Below are positions 57,706 to 64,000 of a stretch of 64,000 bases of DNA, in pieces. Source of the DNA: Streptomyces sp. CB00455 (GTDB lineage: Bacteria > Actinomycetota > Actinomycetes > Streptomycetales > Streptomycetaceae); NCBI RefSeq assembly GCF_001905445.1, contig NZ_LIVQ01000003.1, positions 621,445 to 685,444 on the forward strand, read 5' to 3'. The translations under genes and the position numbers were made by a program. Positions within the stretch are counted from its first letter, which is position 1; the number at the start of each line of letters is the position of its first letter. Below the pieces are notes generated by a model. The model was given only the letters and a program-made list of their open reading frames with translations. It was not told the origin of the DNA and searched no databases.

Positions 57706-58059
57706 TCAGCCCGCCGGGGTCGTGGACTTCAGGGTGCCGTCCGGGGCGGCCAGCAGCACCGGGGTGTCCGGGCCGCCCAGGTCGCGGACGGCGGCTCGGT
57801 CCGCGGCGGCCGGAGCGTCGGCCGCGCTGACGACGGCGGCGGCCTCCAGGGACCGGGCACCGCTCGCCACCGCCATCGCGACCGCGGTCTGCAGCGCGCT
57901 CAGCTTCAGGGAGTCGAGGTCCACCGTCCCGGCCACGTAGGTGCGGCCCGTCTCATCGCGCACGGCCGCGCCCTCGGGCACCGCGTTGCGGGCCCGGGCG
58001 CTGCGCGCCAGCGTGATGATCTTGCTGTCCTCGGGGTCGATCCCGGTGCTGTCGGTCAT
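57706..58059 (-). CDS. Degenerate cytidine deaminase-like protein
   Basis: A 117-residue protein with the cytidine-deaminase fold start (KIITLARSARARNAVPEGAAVRD, RTYVAGTVD). At the catalytic positions the sequence reads SALQTAVAMA instead of H-A-E, and no PCxxC is present, so zinc and catalysis are lost. It keeps its place in the era block, so a structural or binding role is likely. ATG 58059 is chosen, as the upstream codons are Arg-rich. Confidence 0.8.
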   Translation of the reverse strand: MTDSTGIDPEDSKIITLARSARARNAVPEGAAVRDETGRTYVAGTVDLDSLKLSALQTAVAMAVASGARSLEAAAVVSAADAPAAADRAAVRDLGGPDTPVLLAAPDGTLKSTTPAG

Positions 58060-58171
58060 GGGCGAAAGCATAGAGAGCGCCCCGCCGGGGCCGCGGGGCG
58101 GCTCCTGCGGGGCGCTGCGGGGGTCACGGCGCCCGGCGGCCGCGATCCGCCGCGTCCGCGCGGACGCCACC

Positions 58172-58534
58172 TCACGGCCGGTCGAGCCGCAGCCGCTCCG
58201 CCCTCGGCAGTCCGGCCACGACCAGGTCGTACGAGTCCTCCACCAGTTCGCGCACCATCCGGTCCGGCAGGCCGTCGGGGCCGCCCGCCGTCACCGTGTT
58301 CCAGTGCCGCTTGTTCATGTGGTAGCCGGGCGCGATCGCCGCGTGCTCCGCGCGCAGGCGCACCGCCAGCTCCGGCTCGCACTTGAGGTTGACCTTCAGC
58401 GGCTCCGCGTCCAGCGCCGAGAGCGCGAACACCTTGCCGAGCACCTTGAACACCGAGGTCTGGGGGGTGAAGGGGAACTCCTCCACCGCGCCGTTGAAGG
58501 CCAGGCAGAACTCCCTGAGCTGCGCCGGGGTCAT
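58172..58534 (-). CDS. MmcQ/YjbR family protein
   Basis: A 120-residue protein with the YjbR-like fold: LREFCLAFNGAVEEFPFTP, KVFALSALDAEPLKVNLKCEP and YHMNKRHWNTVTAGGPDGL. This matches the MmcQ/YjbR family, whose members may bind DNA or small molecules. No enzyme motif is evident. Its ATG overlaps the CorC stop by 4 nt (ATGA), so it is translationally coupled to that gene. Confidence 0.8.
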   Translation of the reverse strand: MTPAQLREFCLAFNGAVEEFPFTPQTSVFKVLGKVFALSALDAEPLKVNLKCEPELAVRLRAEHAAIAPGYHMNKRHWNTVTAGGPDGLPDRMVRELVEDSYDLVVAGLPRAERLRLDRP

Positions 58535-59835
58535 TGGAGCTCCTCTCCCGCGGCGCCGCCGTATCCGGCCGGCTCCGCCAGGACCGTCACGATCTTGTTG
58601 CGCCGGCCGGCCGGGGATTCGGCCGTCAGCCGCAGGGGGCGTCCGTCCGGCAGCTCCACCAGCGCCGAGGCACCCGCGATGGGCACCCGGCCGAGTGCCT
58701 TGGCCAGGAGTCCGCCGACCGTCTCCACGTCCTCGTCGTCGAAGGCCTCGACCTTGAACAGCTCGCCGAGGTCGGTGATGTCCAGGCGCGCCGTGACCCG
58801 GTAGCGGTCCTCGCCGAGTTCCTCGACCGGGGCGATCTCCCGGTCGTACTCGTCGGTGATCTCCCCGACGATCTCTTCCAGGATGTCCTCGATGGTGACG
58901 ATGCCGGCCGTGCCGCCGTACTCGTCGATCACGACCGCCACGTGGTTGCGCACCTGCTGCATCTCGCGCAGCAGGTCGCCCGCGTTCTTGGTGTCGGGCA
59001 CGAACACCGCCGGCCGCATCACCGTGGAGACGAGATCGGACTCCGCTTCCCGGCTGATGTGGGTCTTGCGGACCAGGTCCTTCAGGTAGACGATCCCGAC
59101 GATGTCGTCCTCGTTCTCCCCGGTCACCGGGATGCGCGAGAAGCCCGACCGCAGCGCCAGCGTCGTCGCCTGGCGGACCGTCTTGTACCGCTCGATGCAG
59201 ACCAGGTCGGTCCGCGGGACCATCACCTCGCGCACCAGGGTGTCGCCGAGCTCGAAGACCTGGTGCACCATCCGGCGCTCGTCGTCCTCGATCAGCGATT
59301 CCTTCTCCGCGAGGTCCACCAGCGCGCGCAGCTCGGCCTCGGAGGCGAAGGGCCCCTTGCGGAAGCCCTTGCCGGGCGTGAGCGCGTTGCCGATGAGGAT
59401 CAGCAGCTGCGGGACGGGCCCCATCACCCGGGCGAGCGGTACGAGGACGTAGGCGGCCGCCGTCGCGGTGTTCAGGGGGTGCTGACGGCCGATCGTGCGC
59501 GGGGACACTCCCACGGCCACGAAGGACACCAGCACCATCACGGCGATGGCCACGAGCAGCGCGGTCCAGTTGTCGCCGAACTCGTCGAGGCAGACGTAGG
59601 TGACGAGCACGCCGGCCGCCATCTCACAGGTGACGCGGACCAGCAGCGCCACGTTGAGGTAGCGGGTGGTGTCGGCGGCCACCTGGGCGAGCTTGGCGCT
59701 TCCGCGCCGGCCCTCCCTCACGGCCTGCTCGGCGCGGAAGCCCGAGATGCGGGCGAGCCCGGATTCGGCGCAGGCGGCGAACCAGGCCACCACCACCAGC
59801 AGGACCGCTCCGGTGATCAGTTGGGGAGCGGTCAC
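58531..59835 (-). CDS. CorC/HlyC-type hemolysin family protein with CBS pair
   Basis: A 434-residue protein. Four N-terminal helices of the DUF21 type ([20 protein letters not shown] to about 150), a CBS pair ([13 protein letters not shown] near 205; MRPAVFVPD near 265) and a C-terminal CorC_HlyC/transporter-associated domain ([17 protein letters not shown]). It may take part in Mg2+/Co2+ efflux or sensing. GTG 59835 overlaps the ybeY stop (GTGA), and its stop overlaps the MmcQ gene start. Confidence 0.85.
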   Translation of the reverse strand: MTAPQLITGAVLLVVVAWFAACAESGLARISGFRAEQAVREGRRGSAKLAQVAADTTRYLNVALLVRVTCEMAAGVLVTYVCLDEFGDNWTALLVAIAVMVLVSFVAVGVSPRTIGRQHPLNTATAAAYVLVPLARVMGPVPQLLILIGNALTPGKGFRKGPFASEAELRALVDLAEKESLIEDDERRMVHQVFELGDTLVREVMVPRTDLVCIERYKTVRQATTLALRSGFSRIPVTGENEDDIVGIVYLKDLVRKTHISREAESDLVSTVMRPAVFVPDTKNAGDLLREMQQVRNHVAVVIDEYGGTAGIVTIEDILEEIVGEITDEYDREIAPVEELGEDRYRVTARLDITDLGELFKVEAFDDEDVETVGGLLAKALGRVPIAGASALVELPDGRPLRLTAESPAGRRNKIVTVLAEPAGYGGAAGEELQ

Positions 59836-60329
59836 GAGACGGTCGGGGCCGGGGACGGGCCGGTCATGCCGCGCTCGGCGCGCCAGCCGTCGACGATGGC
59901 CGCCTGGAGTCCGAACATCTCGGCCTTCTCGTCCGGCTCCTCGTGGTCGTAGCCGAGCAGGTGCAGCACTCCGTGAACGGTCAGGAGCTGGAGCTCCTCG
60001 TCCATGGAGTGCTGCGTGGGCGCGTCCTCGCCCTGCTTCTTGGCTACCTCGGGGCAGAGCACGATGTCGCCGAGGAGACCCTGGGGCGGCTCCTCGTCGT
60101 CCTTCGCCGGCGGACGGAGCTCGTCCATCGGGAAGGACATGACGTCGGTGGGTCCGGGCAGGTCCATCCACTGGATGTGGAGCTGCTCCATCGCCTCCTC
60201 GTCGATGACGATGACGGAGAGCTCGGAGAGCGGGTGGATCCGCATCCGGGTGAGCGCGTAGCGGGCGATGTCGAGGATCGCCCGCTCGTCGACCTCTGTT
60301 CCGGACTCGTTGTTGACGTCGATCGACAT
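59832..60329 (-). CDS. ybeY: Endoribonuclease YbeY
   Basis: A 165-residue metalloprotein with the [12 protein letters not shown] motif (three His of H-x3-H-x5-H) and DVMSFPMDE near 62. YbeY processes 16S rRNA 3' ends and supports ribosome quality control. ATG 60329 is 14 bp downstream of the phoH stop, and the stop overlaps the CorC GTG. The block phoH-ybeY-corC-mmcQ is translationally linked. Confidence 0.93.
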   Translation of the reverse strand: MSIDVNNESGTEVDERAILDIARYALTRMRIHPLSELSVIVIDEEAMEQLHIQWMDLPGPTDVMSFPMDELRPPAKDDEEPPQGLLGDIVLCPEVAKKQGEDAPTQHSMDEELQLLTVHGVLHLLGYDHEEPDEKAEMFGLQAAIVDGWRAERGMTGPSPAPTVS

Positions 60330-60342
60330 GGTGCGCTGAGTT

Positions 60343-61383
60343 CTACTTCCGCTGGTGGCCGTTCGGGGCCTGCTGGCTGTCGTCGTACTTCTCGTACGCG
60401 TCGACGATACGGCCGACCAGCTTGTGGCGGACGACATCCTCGGACGTGAGCCGCGAGAAGTGGATGTCCGGCACCCCTTCGAGGATCGACTGGACCTGGC
60501 GCAGGCCGCTCCTGGTACTGCCGGGCAGGTCGACCTGGGTGACGTCACCGGTGATGACGATCTTCGAGTCGAAGCCCAGCCGGGTCAGGAACATCTTCAT
60601 CTGCTCGGGGCTGGTGTTCTGCGCCTCGTCGAGGACCACGAAGGCATCGTTGAGGGTGCGGCCGCGCATGTACGCCAGGGGCGCGACCTCGATGGTCCCG
60701 GCGGCCATGAGCCGCGGGATCGAATCCGGGTCGATCATGTCGTGCAGCGCGTCGTAGAGCGGGCGCAGGTACGGGTCGATCTTGTCGAAGAGCGTGCCCG
60801 GCAGGAAGCCCAGCCGCTCCCCCGCCTCGACCGCGGGCCGGGTCAGGATGATCCGGCTGACCTGCTTGGACTGCAGGGCCTGGACCGCCTTGGCCATGGC
60901 GAGGTAGGTCTTGCCGGTACCGGCGGGGCCGATGCCGAAGACGATCGTGTTCTTGTCGATCGCGTCGACGTACCGCTTCTGGTTCAGGGTCTTGGGGCGG
61001 ATGGTGCGGCCGCGGCTGGAGAGGATGTTCTGGGTGAGCACCTCGGCGGGCGTCTCCTCGGAGCCGCCATTGCCGTTGCCGCTCGCCTTGAGCATGGCGA
61101 TCGAGCGTTCCACTGCGTCCTCCGTCATCGGCTGCCCGGTGCGGAGCACCAGCATCATCTCGTCGAACAGGCGCTGGATCAGGGCGACTGCCGCCGCGTC
61201 CCCGACCGCGCTGACCTGGTTGCCCCGCACGTGGATGTCGGCCTCCGGGAAGGCTTTCTCGATCACGCGCAGCAGGGCGTCACCGGAACCGAGCACCGTC
61301 ACCATCGGGTGGGTGGCCGGAACGGTGAAGTGGGCTCGCGCCTGACCCGGCGCGGGGATGTGGGCTGTCGGTGTCTGAGTCAT
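60343..61383 (-). CDS. phoH: PhoH-like ATPase
   Basis: A 346-residue P-loop protein. Walker A is [17 protein letters not shown] (about 150), Walker [14 protein letters not shown] (about 248), and [15 protein letters not shown] follows. An N-terminal KH-like region (about 25-90) precedes the ATPase. PhoH proteins are linked to RNA metabolism. ATG 61383 is chosen; the codons upstream to 61443 are Arg-rich. It is the first gene of the leftward ybeY block. Confidence 0.93.
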   Translation of the reverse strand: MTQTPTAHIPAPGQARAHFTVPATHPMVTVLGSGDALLRVIEKAFPEADIHVRGNQVSAVGDAAAVALIQRLFDEMMLVLRTGQPMTEDAVERSIAMLKASGNGNGGSEETPAEVLTQNILSSRGRTIRPKTLNQKRYVDAIDKNTIVFGIGPAGTGKTYLAMAKAVQALQSKQVSRIILTRPAVEAGERLGFLPGTLFDKIDPYLRPLYDALHDMIDPDSIPRLMAAGTIEVAPLAYMRGRTLNDAFVVLDEAQNTSPEQMKMFLTRLGFDSKIVITGDVTQVDLPGSTRSGLRQVQSILEGVPDIHFSRLTSEDVVRHKLVGRIVDAYEKYDDSQQAPNGHQRK

Positions 61384-61526
61384 GGGCCGGCACTGTGGCC
61401 TGCGCATACCTCCTGCTGAGGGGCCGCGCCGATCGACGACCACCGGAGTACCAAGCCTACGTCGCCGCCGACGCTTCCCCGAGGGCTTTTACGCGGGGCG
61501 TGCGGTCCGTCACGCCCCGCGACGCG

Positions 61527-62624
61527 CTACACCGGGTGCCGGAAGCCGATCGTCGGCACGGCCCGGCGGCGCGCCGCCGGACTGGGGCCGGAGGGGAGCA
61601 GGTCGTCGAGGAAGCCGTAGCGGCCGCGCAGCTCCCCGGGCGCGGTCCGCCACCAGTGGGACACCTCCGGCCAGCCGGGGGCGGACAGGGAGCCGCCGAA
61701 CTCCTGCACCGACAGGGCGGCCGTCAGCCCGGCGAAGGCCAGCCGGTCCGCGAGCGGCCAGCCCGCCAGGGTGCCGGTGACGAAGCCCGCCACGTACACG
61801 TCCCCCGCCCCCGTGGGATCCAGCGCGTCCACCGTGATCCCCGGGACCTGCGCCGTCTCGCCCGTGCGCCCGTCCACGGCGTACGAGCCCTCCGCGCCCA
61901 TCGTGACCACGGCGATCGGCACCTTCTCGGCCAGCGCCCGGGCCGCCGCGCGCGGACAGTCCGTGCGCGTGTACCGCATCGCCTCGCCCGCGTTCGGCAG
62001 GAACGCCTCGCAGTGGCGCAGGTCCCTCAGGGCGCCCAGGTCCCAGCGCCCGCTCTCGTCCCAGCCGACGTCCGCGAAGACCCGCGAGCCGCGCCGGGCG
62101 GCTTCGGCGATCCACTGCTCGCTCCGGCCCTGCCCCAGCGAGGCCACGGCCGCACGGGCCAGCGGCGGGCACTGCGGGAAGGCGCGGGGGCCGGCGGGCG
62201 GCGGGGCCTCGTGGCCGTGCGAGACCATGGTGCGCTCGCCCTCGTAGGCCATCGAGACCGTGACGGGGCTGTGCCAGCCGGGGATCGTGCGCGACATGGA
62301 GAGATCGATGCCCTCGCCCTGTTCGAGGGCGTCCCAGCAGTACTCGCCGTAGTGGTCGTCGCCGAAGGCCGCGGCCAGCGAGGTGCGCAGGCCCAGGCGG
62401 GCCAGGGCGGTCGCCATGTTGGCGACGCCGCCGGGGCTGGAGCCCATGCCCCGCGCCCAGGACTCCGTGCCGCGCACCGGAGCGGAGTCGAGGCCCGTGA
62501 AGATGATGTCGAGGAAGACCGTGCCGGTCAGGAAGACGTCGCAGCCCGGTTCCTGGGGGTCGCGCAGCGGACCGAGCGGGTCCAATGCCGCCGAGCGGCT
62601 GTCGAAGCTGTCCCGACTGGTCAC
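61527..62624 (-). CDS. PfkB-family carbohydrate kinase
   Basis: A 365-residue ribokinase-fold kinase. VFLTGTVFLDIIFTGL near 30 and GGVANMATALARLGL near 64 form the N-terminal PfkB part; DALDPTGAGDVYVAGFVTG near 285 is the PfkB signature 2 with the catalytic Asp. The substrate is unknown: sugar, nucleoside or a cofactor precursor. GTG 62624 has GGAG 6 nt upstream. The final residues are Arg/Pro-rich. It is separated from phoH by about 140 bp. Confidence 0.85.
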   Translation of the reverse strand: MTSRDSFDSRSAALDPLGPLRDPQEPGCDVFLTGTVFLDIIFTGLDSAPVRGTESWARGMGSSPGGVANMATALARLGLRTSLAAAFGDDHYGEYCWDALEQGEGIDLSMSRTIPGWHSPVTVSMAYEGERTMVSHGHEAPPPAGPRAFPQCPPLARAAVASLGQGRSEQWIAEAARRGSRVFADVGWDESGRWDLGALRDLRHCEAFLPNAGEAMRYTRTDCPRAAARALAEKVPIAVVTMGAEGSYAVDGRTGETAQVPGITVDALDPTGAGDVYVAGFVTGTLAGWPLADRLAFAGLTAALSVQEFGGSLSAPGWPEVSHWWRTAPGELRGRYGFLDDLLPSGPSPAARRRAVPTIGFRHPV

Positions 62625-62961
62625 GGTGTACTCCCCGTTGCTCTCGAAGGGTCGTTTCTGCCGCAGGTTTCGCGGTGGAAAGCTGCCAGCTCTGCCCGCC
62701 TGGGCGGGACCGAAACCCAGTGTGTCGCAGATCACCTCCGAAATGCCCTTTCCCGCAACTCCGGCCGCTCGGTGGACAGGGGTCCCGCTCGCTGTGCGAC
62801 GCCTCTCCCGCACCACCGGGAACGTCCGTGCTCCACCGCACCGGCGGACCGCACGCCGCGGGGACGCCGGCGCCTTCCCGAAGCCCGGCCCGCCCCGGCC
62901 CGGTGGCAGCACCGGTCCGGCCGCCGCAGCACCGGTCCGGCCGCCGCAGGGGCGGTCCGGC
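62625..62961. other. Gap between the PfkB kinase gene and rnz
   Basis: About 335 bp with no gene. It should hold the kinase promoter. The only regular structure is the 20-bp repeat at 62906-62961 just after the rnz stop. Confidence 0.4.
62906..62961. repeat. 20-bp tandem repeat, about 2.8 copies
   Basis: GCAGCACCGGTCCGGCCGCC at 62906-62925 recurs exactly at 62926-62945 and partially to 62961, ending at the rnz stop codon. Confidence 0.8.
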
Positions 62962-63867
62962 TCAGGCGCGCTTGGGCAGCGGGATCCGGACCAGGTCCGC
63001 GGCGACGGTGAGTTCGCCCTCGAAGCCGGCCGCGCGGGCCTGGCGTTCGAACGCGGAGGGGTCCGTGTAGCGCTGCGAGAAGTGCGTCAGCACCAGGTGC
63101 CGCACGCCGGCGTCCCGCGCGACCCGGCCCGCCTGCCCGGCCGTGAGGTGCCCGTGGTCGGTGGCGAGGGCGGCGTCCTCGTCGAGGAAGGTCGATTCGA
63201 TCACCAGCATGTCGCAGCCCTCGGCGAGCGCGTCCACGCCCTCGCAGAGCCGGGTGTCCATGACGAACGCGAACCGCTGCCCGGGCTTCGGTTCGCTGAC
63301 CTCCTCCAGCGTGATCCCGTCCAGCCGTCCCTCGCGCTGGATCCGGCCCACGTCCGGCCCCTTGATCCCGTGCCGCGCCAGCAGCCGGGGCACCATGCGG
63401 CGCCCGTCGGGCTCGGTGAGCCGGTAGCCGAAGGACTCCACCGGGTGCGAGAGGCGCCGGGCGTCCAGGACGTAGGAGGCCGCGCGCGCGAGGGTCCCGT
63501 CCGCGGCCACCGGCTCCTCGGCCAGCCGCACCGTCTCGCGGTAGGCCGTGGCGTACCGCAGCCGGTCGAAGAACTTCTGCCCCGAGGCCGGGTAGTGCGC
63601 CGTGACGGGGTGCGGGACCCCGTCGAGGTTGATCCGCTGGATCACCCCGGCCAGCCCGAGGCTGTGGTCACCGTGGAAGTGCGTGACGCAGATCCGGTTG
63701 ATGTCGTGCGCGGCCACCCCGGCGTGCAGCATCTGGCGCTGCGTGCCCTCGCCCGGATCGAAGAGGATGCCCTCGCCGTCCCAGCGCAGCAGGTAGCCGT
63801 TGTGGTTGCGGTGGCGCGTGGGCACCTGGCTGGCGGTGCCCAGCACCACGAATTCGCGTACGGACAC
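62962..63867 (-). CDS. rnz: Ribonuclease Z
   Basis: A 301-residue metallo-beta-lactamase fold nuclease. The metal motif is [12 protein letters not shown] (about 61-72), with [19 protein letters not shown] at the N-terminus, later VMDTRLCEG (about 203), and VLTHFSQRY near 265 supplying the last His. It cuts tRNA 3' trailers. GTG 63867 lies 3 nt after the HIT gene stop, so the two are coupled. Confidence 0.93.
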   Translation of the reverse strand: MSVREFVVLGTASQVPTRHRNHNGYLLRWDGEGILFDPGEGTQRQMLHAGVAAHDINRICVTHFHGDHSLGLAGVIQRINLDGVPHPVTAHYPASGQKFFDRLRYATAYRETVRLAEEPVAADGTLARAASYVLDARRLSHPVESFGYRLTEPDGRRMVPRLLARHGIKGPDVGRIQREGRLDGITLEEVSEPKPGQRFAFVMDTRLCEGVDALAEGCDMLVIESTFLDEDAALATDHGHLTAGQAGRVARDAGVRHLVLTHFSQRYTDPSAFERQARAAGFEGELTVAADLVRIPLPKRA

Positions 63868-63870
63868 GGT

Positions 63871-64000
63871 CTAGCCGGGGGGCCACTGGAGGCCGCGGCC
63901 TCCGATCACGTGCGCGTGGGCGTGGAAGACGGTCTGGCCGGCGCCGGCGCCGGTGTTGAAGACGATCCGGTAGCCGGGCTCGACGATCTCCTCGTCGGCG
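63871..64000 (-). CDS. HIT-family protein, C-terminal part
   Basis: The frame enters from the right edge, so only the last 42 codons are seen. It contains [20 protein letters not shown], with the histidine triad HAHAH of HINT-like nucleotide hydrolases, and ends GLQWPPG. The start lies outside the window. Its stop is 3 nt upstream of rnz, indicating co-transcription. Confidence 0.9.
   Translation of the reverse strand, partial: ADEEIVEPGYRIVFNTGAGAGQTVFHAHAHVIGGRGLQWPPG

Overview
The window is high-GC DNA with almost all third codon positions G or C, GTG/TTG starts and dense antisense shadow frames. Gene content and order (two fused ABC exporter halves, hrdA, nasA, a siroheme chelatase, dgt, dnaG, nirBD, ppdK, dus, glyS, znuACB-zur, recO-uppS, leuA, then era/ybeY/phoH) fit the core chromosome of a Streptomyces or close relative. 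This placement comes from gene families and remembered gene order; no alignment was run. I see no rRNA, CRISPR array, phage, transposase or complete genomic island.

Layout. 1-3.5 kb: the tail of a flavin amine oxidase, a K+ channel, a ClC channel and a ZIP-like transporter. 4.0-4.4 kb: three leftward tRNA genes (one CAT, two Asn). 4.6-10.3 kb: a YtxH-like protein, a xylulokinase-like sugar kinase and a heterodimeric ABC exporter. 10.4-28.5 kb: hrdA and a nitrate-assimilation zone (nasA, a CbiX-type chelatase, a flavin reductase with nirB and nirD), interleaved with dgt, a ferredoxin-reductase-like flavoprotein, dnaG, a sortase with a partner protein and a TSUP permease. 28.5-38.9 kb: a VOC protein, a winged-helix regulator, ppdK, dus, a DHA2 MFS pump, an aldo/keto reductase with a TetR regulator, and a VC0807-like membrane protein. 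38.9-47 kb: glyS, the zinc uptake operon with zur, recO-uppS and a nucleobase permease. 47.6-53.7 kb: a TerB-like protein, leuA with a leader peptide, a protealysin-like protease with its emfourin-type inhibitor, an acetyltransferase and a methyltransferase. 53.7-64 kb: the leftward era / YbeY / PhoH block, interrupted by an AraC-MFS pair, then a PfkB kinase, RNase Z and a HIT protein cut by the window edge.

How the genes work together. Nitrate goes to nitrite (NasA) and then to ammonium (NirBD), and NirB needs siroheme, whose iron or cobalt insertion is the CbiX step. All three transcription units carry GlnR-like pentamers phased every 11 bp. Zinc uptake shows two Zur-like boxes over a promoter whose predicted start coincides with the znuA start codon. 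The aldo/keto reductase promoter carries a perfect 15-bp-arm palindrome beside a TetR gene. leuA is preceded by a 15-codon ORF with four consecutive leucine codons.

The most unusual non-genic structures are an exactly phased 17-bp tandem repeat between dnaG and a gamma-glutamylcyclotransferase gene, a 48-nt palindrome 19 bp before the sugar kinase, and a six-copy 15-bp repeat inside the sortase gene. I found no clear new defence or mobile system.
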